64,000 nt of DNA from Notolepis coatsorum (taxonomy: Eukaryota; Chordata; Actinopteri; Aulopiformes; Paralepididae): NCBI GenBank assembly GCA_963971535.1, contig OZ020594.1:117711127-117775126 (forward strand), read 5' to 3'. Below the pieces are notes generated by a model. The model was not told the origin of the DNA and did not search any database. It worked only from the letters and a program-made list of their open reading frames with translations. This document shows positions 21,971 to 33,782 of the stretch, piece after piece (positions within the stretch are counted from its first letter, which is position 1; the number at the start of each line of letters is the position of its first letter). The translations under genes were made by a program, and so were the position numbers.

Positions 21971-23685
21971 ACTCCGTTGCCTTACAACTGTTTATGTGTG
22001 AAGAGGAGGTTCCCCCTGAGCAGCAGGAGAGGAGCCCCAGTCTGGACCAGGAGGAGCCAGAGCCCCTACAGATGAAAGAGGAACAGGAGGAACTCTGGAG
22101 CAGTCAGGAGGGAGAGCAGCTCCAAGGTCTGCAGGAGGCTGATATCATGAATGTCTCATTCAATCCTGTCTCTGTGAAGAGTGAACATGATGAAGAGAAA
22201 CCTCAGTCCTCGTGGTTTAACCAAACCCATGACCCAGAGTCCCTACAGATTAAAGAGGAACAGGAGGAACTATGTCAAGATCTAGAGGAGTCTGATAGGT
22301 CCAAGATGATCTTACATTCTGTGAAATATGAAGAATATAGTGAGAATACTCTGTCCTCACAACTCAGCCAAACCCAGGACCCAGAGCTCCTACAGATTAA
22401 AGTTGAACTACATCAAGGGCTGGAAGAAGCTGATCGCTCCAAGATCACAGTAGACCCAGTGAAATGTGAAGATGGTGAAAAGAATGATCAGCCTCTTCAA
22501 ACCCAAAGGGAGAGAAACGGAGAAGCATACTCTTTATCCAGCACTTCAACTGAACAGATGAAAACAGAACCTGATGCTGAGGACTGTGGAGTATCAGAAC
22601 CAGCCAGTAACCTAGATCCAGCTGGTGATTTAGAACCAACTAGAGATGGCCAGCTTCTCTCTTCAGACTGTTCGGGAAATGAGACTGATGACAGTGATGA
22701 CAGTTCTGAGACTGATGACAGCGATGATGACAGTCCTGAAACTAAGACTGATGACTGTGATGAATGGAAGGAGAGTGCAGGGCCAGGTTTGATGACTCTG
22801 AAACCAAAGAAGACACAGAAAATACAAAGTTTCTCTAACAGCAGTCCTCGGTTCAGAAAGAAGGGAGATCTGAAGATACACATAAATAAGCATATTGGAG
22901 AGAAACCATTCGGTTGTTCAGTTTGTGGGAAAGGGTTCAGTAGGAAAGAGAATCTTAAGACACACATGAGGACTCATACTGGAGAGAAACCATTTAGTTG
23001 TTCAGTTTGTGGGAAAGGGTGCCGTATGAAGGGAGATCTGAAGAAACACATGATAACTCATACAGGAGAGAAACCATTTAGTTGTTCAGTTTGTGGAAAA
23101 GGGTTCAATATGAAGGGAGATCTGAAGAAACACATGAGAACTCATACAGGAGAGAAACCAGTTAGTTGTTCAGTTTGTGGGAAAGGGTTCAGTTTGAAGG
23201 CAGATCTGAAGAGACACACAATAACTCATACAGGAGAGAAACCATTTAGTTGTTCAGTTTGTGGGAAAGGGTTCAGTCAGAAAGCGTATCTGAAGATACA
23301 CGCAATAACTCATACAGGAGAGAAACCATTTAGTTGTTCAGTTTGTGGAAAAGGGTTCAATATGAAACAAAATCTGAAGAGACACATGATAACTCATACA
23401 GGAGAGGAACCATTTAGTTGTTCAGTTTGTGCAAAAGGGTTCAGTGTGAAGGGATATCTGAAGAAACACATGATAGCTCATACAGGAGAGAAACCATTTA
23501 GTTGTTTAGTTTGTGGAAAAGGGTGTAATAGGAAAGAAAATCTTAAGACACACATGAGGACTCATACTGAAGAAAAAAAACATTTAGTTAAGTTTAAGCT
23601 GGGAGGAGACTTGAAAAGAAGAGAGAACAGGTCCCAAAACACAGTTTGCAGTTTACATAATAGTAACAGCATGTACCTATTCTAA
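21971..23685 (+). CDS. C2H2 zinc-finger protein, last coding exon
   Basis: After the acceptor at 21,970 one frame runs to TAA at 23,683-23,685, about 570 residues. The N-terminal 290 are acidic, with repeated EEQEEL and KSEHDEEKPQSS-type phrases followed by a Ser/Asp-rich stretch; this layout is common in fish zinc-finger genes without KRAB. One degenerate finger (no CxxC) is followed by eight complete C2H2 fingers joined by TGEKPF linkers. Fingers 2 and 8 have Cys where the core Phe normally sits (CGKGC), and one linker is TGEEPF. Predicted contact residues (-1,2,3,6) are RENT, MGDK, MGDK, LADR, QAYI, MQNR, VGYK and RENT. It is probably a nuclear DNA-binding regulator. The first ATG in this exon is at 21,994, but the frame is open upstream to the acceptor, so the true start is probably in an earlier exon. 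Confidence 0.88.
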
Positions 23686-23925
23686 GCAGTATACTCAATA
23701 GGATCCCCATGTATTTATACTAAGCAGTATACTCAATAGGATCCCCATGTATTTATACTAAGCAGTATACTCAATAGGATCCCCATGTACTTATTTTAAG
23801 CAGTATACTCAATAGGATCCCCATGTACTTATACTAAACAGTATACTCAATAGGATCCCCATGTACTTATTTTAAGCAGTATACTCAATAGGATCCCCAT
23901 GTACTCATATTAAACAGTATAACAT
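23684..23925. repeat. 39-bp minisatellite beginning at the stop codon
   Basis: Six units contain AGTATACTCAATAGGATCCC and CCATGTACTTAT. The final codons of the zinc-finger exon (ATGTACCTATTCTAAGCAG) already match the unit's end, so the array starts at the coding end. Confidence 0.93.
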
Positions 23926-24861
23926 CACAGTGGCCAAATTCGGCCACATTTTGCTAGGATTCTATCACATTTTCACAACAATAGCGAATATAACTTACCC
24001 TGCGCCGTTTTATTGAGGTTTCTTACAAATTAACAATGCTTTATTTGTCCTTTTATAAGCGGACTATCATTAAAATCTTAAATTGTACCATATGTCCCCC
24101 TTTAGACAACAGACCTAACACTAGCATTGCAACTTTGTTATGCTAATTTGTTAACCAATGCCGGCCACTGTATTCAGGTGGCGTCTCCTCACCTTTAATC
24201 CGGATGTGTAGTTCCGACATACACAACCTTTTCTGACAACGTTTCACCTTTTAAACCAATGCTCCCATCTACTGGACTACAGAAAAGTACTGTATCGCTG
24301 CCGGCGGGACAAAACCTCATAACTCCATTTAAATATTTTTTTTTAATATGTATCAACTCCGTAGATCATCCTCCATATGTGTGTGTGGGTTTTACAAAGT
24401 TTAAACAATGGGAAAGCATTAAACCGATCATCTGTCTAAACCTCCTAACTCAATTCGCCCTCAAATCTGTGTTAGTTTTTTTCATCTGCTGAAAAGTTGG
24501 GTTTTTGGAGTTATGAGGTTTTGTCCCGCCAGCAGCGGTATGTAAGTTGATTTGTAAATAAAGGCCCCCGCAGGCCATTTTCAGTTCAAACCCCAAATGT
24601 ATATGTTTTTTTTGTATTACTTATTTTGGTTTCAATGGTAAATAAAAAGAGATTTTAACAGTAAATGGTTTAGATTCATCACTGCTAACACTGAATTAAG
24701 TACAACAACAACAACAGTACTGTCATTTATATTTTCTAACAAACAAATACTAATCACAATCACTTGTTACATTAACATTAGTGAGTACGTGTTTTGAAAA
24801 ATATGACAAACTTGACACAACAGCCAGTCTTCGTCATCCTCCCACTGTACACAGTTGACCC
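23926..24861. other. Intergenic or 3' UTR DNA with one small MITE
   Basis: No gene is visible apart from the MITE described at 24,292. The stretch includes AT-rich sequence and a CAACAACAACAACAG run near 24,701. AATAAA-type signals (24,557, 24,641) could serve as polyadenylation sites of the zinc-finger gene, though they lie about 0.9 kb past the stop. Confidence 0.4.
24292..24541. mobile_element. Small MITE with about 31-bp inverted ends
   Basis: CGCTGCCGGCGGGACAAAAC at 24,296 is mirrored by GTTTTGTCCCGCCAGCAGCG ending at 24,537; the match extends inward to CCTCATAACTCCA. GTAT occurs on both flanks and could be a 4-bp duplication. There is no coding capacity. Confidence 0.75.
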
Positions 24862-25147
24862 ACTGGACCCACGACACTAAGCCCTCAGTCTGCAGGGCCT
24901 CCTCTCTACTGGACCCACGACACTAAGCCCTCAGTCTGCAGGGTCCTGCTCTCTACTGGACCCACGACACTAAGCCCTCAGTCTGCAGGGTCCTGCTCTC
25001 TACTGGACCCACGACACTAAGCCCTCAGTCTGCAGGGTCCTGCTCTCTACTGGACCCACGACACTAAGCCCTCAGTCTGCAGGGTCCTGCTCTCTACTGG
25101 ACCCACGACACTAAGCCCTCAGTCTGCAGGGGGTCCTGCTCTCTACA
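24862..25147. repeat. 47-bp minisatellite, six units
   Basis: Units start with ACTGGACCCACGACACTAAG at 24,862, 24,908, 24,955, 25,002, 25,049 and 25,096. Units 3-5 are practically identical, which indicates recent expansion or homogenisation. Confidence 0.97.
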
Positions 25148-25545
25148 CCAGTCACACCTCCAGATCCCCAGCTCCTGCCTCCTGGCCGTGTGACCTGCAG
25201 TTAAAAAAAGACAAATATTATGACACTGCTTGAACAATAGTTTGTTAACATTTCATTTCAAACCTTTATTTATTCTCAAAAAGACAATTGAGGTCACCCT
25301 CATTTTCAATGTCATCAAGACTTTACAGACATTTCAATGAACACATTTCTACAATATAACAATAATAAATATGAATAACTATCTATATAGTGCTTTTCAC
25401 ACATGGACCGCAGTCCAAAGTGCCCCACAGCAATTCGTGTAAAATGAACATAGACATAAAATCAGCACACAATTGGCAGAATAAAAAACAATGCATAAAT
25501 TGCGGACATATTAACTGACAAACTCAAAAACATAAGTAACGTAGC
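25148..25545 (-). other. LINE 3'-tail remnants
   Basis: On the minus strand 25,258-25,313 reads like a LINE end (GAAAATGAGGGTGACCTCAA and then AATAAATAAAGG). Bases 25,360-25,430 resemble another tail with GAAAAGCACTATATAGATAG. No gene is seen. Confidence 0.5.
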
Positions 25546-26497
25546 GATGGGTGTCGTGGGTCTGGCCTGGAGGAGGTCGAGGAGGCTCCTGATGGGTGTC
25601 GTGGGTCTGGCCTGGAGCAGGAGGTCGAGGCTCCTGATGGGTGTCGTGGGTCTGGCCTGGAGCAGGAGGTCGAGGCTCCTGATGGGTGTCGTGGGTCTGG
25701 CCTGGAGGAGGAGGTGGAGGCTCCTGATGGGTGTCGTGGGTCTGGCCTGGAGGAGGAGGTCGAGGAGGCTCCTGATGGGTGTCGTGGGTCTGGCCTGGAG
25801 GAGGAGGTGGAGGCTCCTGATGGGTGTCGTGGGTCTGGCCTGGAGGAGGAGGTCGAGGCTCCTGATGGGTGTCGTGGGTCTGGCCTGGAGGAGGAGGTGG
25901 AGGCTCCTGATGGGTGTCGTGGGTCTGGCCTGGAGGAGGTGGAGGCTCCTGATGGGTGTCGTGGGTCTGGTCTGGAGGAGGAGGTGGAGGCTCCTGATGG
26001 GTGTCGTGGGTCTGGCCTGGAGGAGGAGGTCGAGGCTCCTGATGGGTGTCGTGGGTCTGGCCTGGAGGAGGTGGAGGCTCCTGATGGGTGTCGTGGGTCT
26101 GGCCTGGAGGAGGAGGAGGTTGAGGCTCCTGATGGGTGTCGTGGGTCTGGTCTGGAGGAGGAGGTCGAGGCTCCTGATGGGTGTCGTGGGTCTGGTCTGG
26201 AGCAGGAGGTCGAGGCTCCTGATGGGTGTCGTGGGTCTGGAGGAGGAGGAGGTGGAGGCTCCTGATGGGTGTCGTGGGTCTGGCCTGGAGCAGGAGGTCG
26301 AGGCTCCTGATGGGTGTCGTGGGTCTGGCCTGGAGGAGGAGGTCGAGGCTCCTGATGGGTGTCGTGGGTCTGGCCTGGAGCAGGAGGTGGAGGCTCCTGA
26401 TGGGTGTCGTGGGTCTGGCCTGGAGGAGGAGGTCGAGGCTCCTGATGGGTGTCGTGGGTCTGGCCTGGAGCAGGAGGTCGATGCTCCTGATGGTCCA
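25546..26497. repeat. 45-bp minisatellite, about 21 units, open in most frames
   Basis: The core GATGGGTGTCGTGGGTCTGG recurs about 21 times, followed by a purine-rich part of variable length (AGGAGG insertions) and GAGGCTCCT. Most length variants are multiples of three, so long frames without stops run on both strands (for example THDTHQEP repeats on minus, EAPDGCRGSGLE on plus). No promoter, start context or flanking domain supports a protein, so I treat it as a VNTR. Confidence 0.92.
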
Positions 26498-26549
26498 GGA
26501 ATACAGGAGGCTGCAACACAACAAGGGGAGCAGCACTCAGAATGATACA

Positions 26550-27200
26550 TTCATTATAATGTGTTATTTCCACGGTCTAAGACAGTTCAATCAATATATG
26601 TGAACATGAGCTAGTTTCTCATATAGCCAGGAACCAGAGATGTAGGAATCAAACTTGTGATGTCATCAAGTATAAAGTCTGGAACGGCTCCATTGACAAT
26701 GAAGGGAGACCCACAGAACATCTGTTTTATTTTTATTTGTAATATACAGATGAGCTTTATTCTATAGTTGTGGTCTCAGTTCTGAACTCCATGGGTGCTC
26801 TGTGTCATCAAGAATATATTTCCCAATTCAATGTCTATGGAGCAGCTTCAGACTGGATGACATCACAAGTTTGAGGTTTAGCACTCTAGTGTTAATATTT
26901 TTTTTTTTTTTTAATTAAATTTTTTTTTTTTAATTTTTTTTTTCATGTCAACGTTCACACGCACAATATATGCTTACCTAGGATTTGACTTGATTCAACA
27001 ACAAAGCAGTCAGAGCAATGACAAGCCGAAAACTGTCGAAATTGTAGTTATTTGAAGTTTGGATTTTTTTTTTATGACTGAGGTAGGTAAATTAAATTTC
27101 TTGAGACTAAAGTACCGGAAAAAGGTACCGTTGGGTACCGGTATCGATTCACAGGTACCGGTACCGGTATCGGTTCAAATGTGAAAGGTACCCATCCCTA
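26550..27200. other. Non-coding DNA with a truncated hAT-type end
   Basis: T- and A-rich runs occupy 26,900-26,945. From about 27,105 to 27,201 the sequence is dense in GGTACCGGTA motifs and ends AAAGGTACCCATCCCTA, which looks like one end of a hAT-like MITE. The other end is not present. No gene is seen. Confidence 0.5.
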
Positions 27201-27402
27201 ATGACATCACACTCTATACATCTCTATGACATCACACTCTATACATCTCTATGACATCACACTCTATACATCTCTATGACATCACACTCTATACATCTCT
27301 ATGACATCACACTCTATATATCTCTATGACATCACACTCTATACATCTCTATGACATCACACTATACATCTCTATGACATCACACTCTATACATCTCTAT
27401 GG
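27201..27402. repeat. 25-bp minisatellite, eight units
   Basis: ATGACATCACACTCTATACA plus TCTCT is repeated eight times; one unit lacks two bases. It starts exactly at the truncated MITE end at 27,201. Confidence 0.96.
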
Positions 27403-28484
27403 ACAAACCCCATCCGTCTGGACGTCCGAGCAGGTAAAAACAAACCTTAAAGATCCTCCACACGTGTTTTTAACACTTTAGAAATGTTGTATATTGAATA
27501 ACAATTCGTTTGGTTTGGTTCTTCCATGGAAATTGTTCAATAAACACATGAACACGTCTCATTCTGCTGCTTCGTTGTCTTTACGCTTCAAGTCTTATTT
27601 TCAGAGTTTTGTGTTTCACCACAAAGATGCATAATTATGTCAAACGATGTGATCTCTTGATTTCCCTTTAGCTCGATGCCTCAAATAACCCGGGCTGTAC
27701 AAACTGTACAGAGGTATGGAGTTGAAAGGGATTTGTTTTTTTTTATATAATTTTGCTTGATTCTTGTTTAAAGGTGCTATAGATCACATTCAGGCACTAG
27801 ATGTCGCATTAGAGTGACATCATGTAATTTATCCAATCAGGCGCATTCCACGTGGGGGACATGGGAAGTAGGGAAGGGAACACATGCAACATGTAAACGA
27901 CAACATTCATTTTGGACCTGCAAATTTTTTTTAATCATACATTTTTTAAATCTTTTTTAAAACCTTCTAAACGCTCTGTAGATGTTTTTTTTTTTTTTTT
28001 ATTATCTACTTTTTCTCCCCATTTTTCTATTTTTCTCCCGTCCCCAATTTCGTATTGTCCAATTCTACCCTCCCCTGTCTCAAACGCTGTTAGACCATGC
28101 CTCCCACCAGCCGGCTGCAATGTGGACGAAGCCTTGCATCACGTGTCCCCTCCGGTACTGGAGGAGGCAGCCGTTGCATCTTTTCACCTGCACAGCGCGA
28201 TCTCTCAGCGGCGAGGAGTAACGCGTGGGAGGGACACGCCACCCTCGTCGCTTTCTGATTCTACTGCGCAGGCGCACCAACCGACCTGTAGGAGTCGCTG
28301 TCCTCGACAGGTGGATACAATATCTTGCTTTTGGATGAAACAAGATATAATCAAAAATAAAAGTGAGGTGAAGGTAATGAAATTAAATTGAGTCTCAGTG
28401 TTTCCTCTGTTCGATCAGCTGTAGTATCTACTTGACCCTGATGTATTAGAAGTATGGATGGGCACGAGTACTGTTTTCCCAGAT
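27403..28484. other. Non-coding DNA with an unclassified repeat-like segment
   Basis: The stretch 27,990-28,330 (T-rich start, CTCCCCATTTTTCTATTTTT, then a GC-rich part with GTACTGGAGGAGGCAG and CGTGGGAGGGACACGCC) has the look of a common fish dispersed repeat, but I cannot name it. The rest shows no coding or structural signal. Confidence 0.35.
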
Positions 28485-28740
28485 CCAGTAAATGGTAAAT
28501 AAATGGTATAGCAGCTTTTTATCCAAAGCGCTTTACAATTTGTTCCTCACATTTTACCCATTCATTCACACACCGACGGCGGAGGCCACCATGCAAGGTG
28601 CCAACCTGCTCATCAGGAGCAATTGAGGGTTAAGTGTCTTGCTCAAGGACACCACGACACGCTCCCCGGGAGGAGCGGGAATCTAACCGGGAACCTCCGG
28701 ATTACCAGACGACTGCTGTACCTCCCGAGCCACTGTCTAA
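28485..28740 (-). mobile_element. tRNA-derived SINE (minus)
   Basis: Read on the minus strand, the head near 28,738 has GTGGCTCGGGAGGTACAGC (altered A box) and GGTTAGATTCCCGC (altered B box). The body has GTCCTTGAGCAAGACACTTA, the same core block as the SINE at 9,468, and the tail ends in AAAGCGCTTTGGATAAAAAG followed by TTTACCATTTACTGG. The mutated promoter boxes suggest an inactive, older copy. Confidence 0.82.
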
Positions 28741-28791
28741 TTACTCAAATAATGCTCCACTGACAACAATGCACAGCAATGTACCTGATGC

Positions 28792-29699
28792 TTAACACAT
28801 TGAGTGCCACGCCCCTTCCGGGAAGTGCATCTGGCCTTGCCGTCAATTAACCTTGTAGTTTGTAGAGCTAAACCTATATTTTATATTATAGCTATGGGTG
28901 TAATAACCATTGTCAGTGAGTTGCTTCCAGTCAACGTGCAAAAAACAGATTATTTTTTCATCCGTACATTTCCGTTTTATACCGTTTTGAATATGAATAT
29001 AGTTTGGGTGCTTCTGAGTAATTCCAGGAAAAAGACGCGATAATAGCGTTTTTGTGTAATTCACTTATCACATTATTTTTCGCCTGATTATCGAATCTTC
29101 CTGAAATCAACGTTAGATTATCATTATTATCCTTCCTCGTGCATACATGAAATGTGGTTTAGACCGGTGCGCCCCCCCCCCCCCTCTTGCCACCAACGGT
29201 AAACCGCACACACACACACAAAAATATCAGATCAACGCAAGATTGGATATATAGAGTCCTTACCTGGTCTCTGATGTAATGCAAAAAATTTAATCCAATT
29301 ATCTGATCGCCATTCCAGTTATCCACAGCGATCCTGTCTCCGACGTTATTGGGCATTGCACATGAACGGGTGGGCGGGGTCAGTTGTCCAAGCCATCCCT
29401 ACAAGCGCGTGTTTTGCCAGAGTGTTTTGGACCCGCCCCCACGCCGCAGCTCGGTAGAGAAAAGAAACTACACCGTTTCTAATGGAGTGCAATAGCGGCT
29501 GAAGGCGTTAGAGGGCGTTATGAGACCGTCTGCCAGCTCAGACACACTCGGAACAGTATGCACAAGGTGCCCCGCTGAATTATGAATGGGAATAGCGAAT
29601 AAAATAAATACTGTGAGAAAAACGTAGTTCTACGTTTTCGGCACTCAACCGTCGGGCGACAGAAACGTAGAACTACATGAACGGCACCCAAAGGGTTAA
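28792..29699. mobile_element. Second TTAA-type non-autonomous element
   Basis: TTAA bounds both sides (28,792-28,795 and 29,696-29,699). The left end is TTAACACATTGAGTGCCAC and the right end reads TTAACCCTTTGGGTGCC on the opposite strand. Near the right end is the palindrome AACGTAGTTCTACGTT, with half of it repeated after a GGGCGACAG spacer. This layout matches the element at 655-1987 although the palindrome bases differ. No transposase is seen. Confidence 0.7.
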
Positions 29700-30430
29700 T
29701 GTGTATCGTCAGTCAAAACGGTCAGTTACCATTTGTAATAATTTCATTACCGCCACTCTGTCTGCAACAGGTCTGTCCGCTCATGGAATGGCATGTCCGT
29801 ATCAATAATCTATGAGTGCTACGCAAAGTGGGCGACATGTTGTTGGCACAATTTGGAAATGCACAAAAACTAACTGCTGTTTTTATCTTTTAGATAACGC
29901 TAAGCTAGCTGTTTTTATCTTTTAGATAACGCTAAGCTAACTGTTTTGATCTTTTAGATAACGCTAAGCTATCTGTTTTTATCTTTTGGATAATGCTAAG
30001 CTAGCTGTATTCTTGACAACAAACCTTTTGTTTTTATCTTTTAGATAACACTAAGCTAACTGCTTTTATCTTTTAGATAACACTAAGCTAACTGCTTTTA
30101 TCTTTTAGATAACGCTAAGCTAGCTGTATTCTTAACAACAAACCTTTCTCTCCACAGCTGTAGTGTTGTTTTCCTCCAACAACTCACACCTCGCAGGATT
30201 TCAGAGCGCGATTTCTGTTCCAGTGGCACTTTTGGTAAACGTATTTGGTGGTAACCAAAGAAATAAATAATAAATACAAGAAACTAGCACCCTCAAAAAC
30301 CTACTCAAATTAAGTGTAAAAGGTGAATACACAGCCCATCCCTCATTCAATGCAAATCCAATTCAAACAACTTTGTTATTATTACTACTGTTCTCCCATC
30401 AGGGTGGATGGAAAGGTATCTTCATCCACA
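29700..30430. other. Non-coding DNA with a 31-bp minisatellite
   Basis: From 29,876 to 30,135 the unit CTGTTTTTATCTTTTAGATA plus ACGCTAAGCTA is repeated about seven times, two copies carrying an extra GTATTCTTGACAACAAACCT. The rest shows no gene. Confidence 0.85.
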
Positions 30431-30557
30431 CCGAACATAAAATACATTCTTATGTCTGCACTTTCTACATTGCACTACTTTTATTGTCTTGTACACCTAT
30501 TCTTATGTCTGCACTTTCTACATTGCACTACTTTTATTGTCTTTTATACCTATTCTT
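30431..30557 (+). repeat. 53-bp tandem repeat, interrupted by an L1-like LINE
   Basis: TATGTCTGCACTTTCTACAT begins units near 30,449 and 30,502. A third, diverged unit starts at 33,783, after the 3.2-kb LINE insertion. The third unit runs into a LINE-type 3' tail (33,860-33,935), so the repeats probably belong to the 3' UTR of an older plus-strand LINE. Confidence 0.8.
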
Positions 30558-33500
30558 TTTTTTGTATTTTATTTTTTTATAATTTTTTAAACAAACACAT
30601 AAACAAACATGACAACACACGATTAGATATACAAGCATTGTTAACAGTGCACATCAAATTAAATCACCGTTTAAATAAATGTCTTATACAAGATATGTCC
30701 CTAATACCTGCTATCTATTCCCCTACACACATATGCTCTTGCTCGCACCCCCCCCCCCCCCCTCCCGGACCCCCCAATGGATAATCCATCCATTATCATT
30801 CGCTCCTAACCAGACACTACCATTATATGCTAGCTTTTATTCTCTCCACCACTTCTAACCACATTGTCAATTTGGATTCATTGAGACCCAAAATTCTTGC
30901 TGTAGATATTTCTAGATAAATCACATCGAGATATGTAAGAATCCAGACCTTTCGGCAAATGTTTTCCGGTTGAATCCATCGTGATGCTATCAGTTTTTTA
31001 GCCACTGTAATACCAGATAAAACCAATCTCTTTAGCTGTGGATGTACTGCATACTCAAAAACATCATTCAGCAGTAATACAGAGGGGTGTACAGGTATAT
31101 TCAGAATTAAGAGATTTGATAATTGCTGGGTCACTTCTTTCCAGAATATCTTAACTGGTGGGCAGTCCCAGTACATGTGCATAAATGTCCCCTCGTCCCC
31201 ATTTGTACATAAGGAGCATTTGGAGTATTGTTTAAGACCCATTCTGTTCAGTCTTATAGGAGTCAAGTATGTCCTATGAATATAGTTAAGATTGATTTGT
31301 TGATGGTCCGGGTTCCTTGATGCAAGTCGAACATTTGCCCAGGCTTCTTGCCAATCAAAATCTATTTCCAGGTCTGGTATATCCCTCCTCCAAATAGAGT
31401 CTAGGTGGAGGGTTTCATACGAGGCTGTTAGTAATTGATGATACAAATCTGATACAAAACCTCTCGATGTCTCTCTTTCATAGAAAAATTTGTGGTATCT
31501 GTGGTGTGCAATTGGTATCCTTAATGGAACACCTTGAGACTTCAAACATAACAATAATTGTGCGTAAAAGAAATATGTGGAACCGGTGAGATACATTTTT
31601 TTTTCTATTTCATCATAACTACAAATACCCTGTTTGTTGAAAACATCTCCTAATGTATGTATGTCTTGCTTTTCCCATCTAGGGAATCTTATAGGTCGTT
31701 TTCCAATCAGGAGTGCATTGTTATTGAATAAGGGAGTATGATTATGCCATTTATGTGGGTTCGAATATTTTTTTTGTGTTTCACGCCATATCCGGATCGC
31801 ATGTGTAATTATGGGGCCAAATTTCAGTTCGCATTGCTTAATTGATATTTTGGTGTATACTATGTCCTGCAGTCTCTGTGGTGCTACTATATTTACTTCT
31901 AAATTTCTCCAGGATACTGATGCTTGGGGTTCAAACCAGGTTGTCAGTGGTCTTAAAGTGTACGCCTTAAAATAGTGGAAAATATTTGGAATTGCCATCC
32001 CTCCGTCGGCTTTGTTTCTCTGTGCGGTGGATCTTTTTATACGTGGTGGTTTGTTATTCCAAATAAATTTATATGCGGAAGAGTGTAATTTTTTCCAGTA
32101 ACCATCTGGAGGGGGTAACAGAAGCATTGAGCTGATGAAGTTGATTCTAGGTAAGACATCCATCTTAACTATTGAAACCCGTGCCTGTACTGAGTTTTTA
32201 AGTTTTGACCACCTGTCAAAGTCGTATTTGATTTTATTTTGGATTTCTATGTAATTGTGTTTCACCGTTTGGCTTATGGTAGGGAATACTTCAACTCCCA
32301 AACATCCCAAACAGTGTTTAACCATTTGGTATTTCTTCTGGAAGACTTGTATTCTTTGCAGGGGCGTTCAGTGGAAGGAAAGCCGACTTTGGCCAGTTTA
32401 TCTCAAATCCCGATAGGTCGCCAAAGTCATTAATCAACTTGAGAAGATGAGGCATTGCGGTGTTAGGGTTTTGCATGAACAGTATTACGTCGTCCGCATA
32501 TAGACTAATTTTGTGTTGTGTGCCCTTGATTACGATTGGTTCTATGAGTTGGGATTGTCTTATATATTGTGCTAAAGGTTCTAGTGATAAATCGAATAGT
32601 CCGGGACAAAGAGGGCAACCCTGTCTAGAAGAGCGTGATACCGGAAATATTCTGGAGGTGATTATACCTATTGTAATCATGGCCGATGGGTCTTTGTATA
32701 ATACTTTAATCATATCATTGAATCCTTTTCCTAACCCCATCCTTTCTAATACTGCCCATAGATACGACCATTCCAGCCTATCAAAAGCTTTCATAGCATC
32801 CAGGGACAGCATCGCCTTGGGTGTGGTGTCGTCCTTGCTGGCATCTAGTACGTATAATAATCGGCTTATGTTGTCAGTGATCAAACGGTTTCTTATGAAG
32901 CCAGTTTGATCCGGATGAACTAAAGACGTCATATGCTTTTGAAGTCTGATGGCTAATACCTTAGAGAACAGTTTGGTATCGGTTCCGAGGAGGCTTAAGG
33001 GTCTATAACTACCGCACTCGGTGGGGTCTTTGTCTTTTTTAAGGAGGACTGTTATGAGTGCAATATTGTCGTTCTTATGAAAGTTCCCCTCCTTGACTGA
33101 GTATAAAATCATATTAAGTAATAGGGGTCCAATTATGTCCCAACATGAGAGGTACATTTCTGGTGGGATACCGTCTCTTCCAGGAGCCCTACCACTTTGC
33201 ATTTCGGATATGGCCTTCCTGAGTTCCTCTAGTGTGATTGGTGTTTCTAACTGTTTAGCATCATCCTCTGAAAGTTTGGGGAGGTTAATTTGATTAAGAT
33301 ATGTGTCCATTTTGTTTTGATCGAAGGTCCGTTCTGATTTATACAAGTTGGAGTCGAATTCTTTGAATGTCGCGTTTATTTCTTTGGTGTCTGTTACAAG
33401 TCCTTGTTGTGCATTAATGGAAGTTATATCTGCAAATTTTGCGTTAACTCTTAATCTAGCTAGTAGGTGACTTGGTTTGGAACCTTGAGAGTAATGCTGT

Positions 33501-33775
33501 TGTCTTGTGCTACGTATTTGTACTTCAGATTGTTGTCTGTAAATGGCGTTAATCTCTATTTTTAGTAAATTAACTTGAGATTCCAGTCGAGCCGAGTCGT
33601 TATATTGTAAAGAAGTAAATAATGTTGAGTAAAGCGTTTCTAATTCCGCCAGTTTTGAGCATCGATTCTTGCGTATTTTGGATGAAAAGCTATCCGTGAA
33701 ATCCTTGATCATTCCCTTTACCGACATCCATAATATTCTAGGGTCCGGCACCGAGTTCACATTCTCTGGTAGGAA
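30558..33775 (-). pseudogene. L1/Tx1-like LINE ORF2, 5'-truncated
   Basis: Two long minus frames (33,760-32,318 and 32,325-30,823) form one reverse-transcriptase protein with a frameshift near 32,320. The first gives GRAPGRDGIPPEMY, SYRPLSLLGTD, QTGFIRNRLITDN, SLDAMKAFDRLEW, the variant SRQGCPLCPGLF (instead of QGCPLSP) and the catalytic SLYADDVILF. The second has the thumb region and a C-terminal zinc knuckle, CSLC then H and C (CX2CX9HX4C), typical of L1-type proteins. An exact 7-bp duplication TATTCTT flanks the insertion (30,551-30,557 and 33,776-33,782), and the 3' end is T-rich on the plus strand as expected for a poly(A) tail. The endonuclease and ORF1 are missing. Confidence 0.9.
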
Positions 33776-33782
33776 TATTCTT

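Noticed and set aside
24259-24492. 77-codon frame
   Set aside because: Most of it is the left arm and middle of a small MITE.
25462-26603. Frames of 180-362 codons on both strands in the 45-bp minisatellite
   Set aside because: Open frames occur in most phases because the unit lacks stops and varies by threes. No promoter, splice or domain evidence supports a gene; kept only as a finding to test.
29876-30135. Regularly spaced repeat considered as a CRISPR-like array
   Set aside because: The units are directly adjacent with no unique spacers, and the setting is a vertebrate genome; it is a minisatellite.
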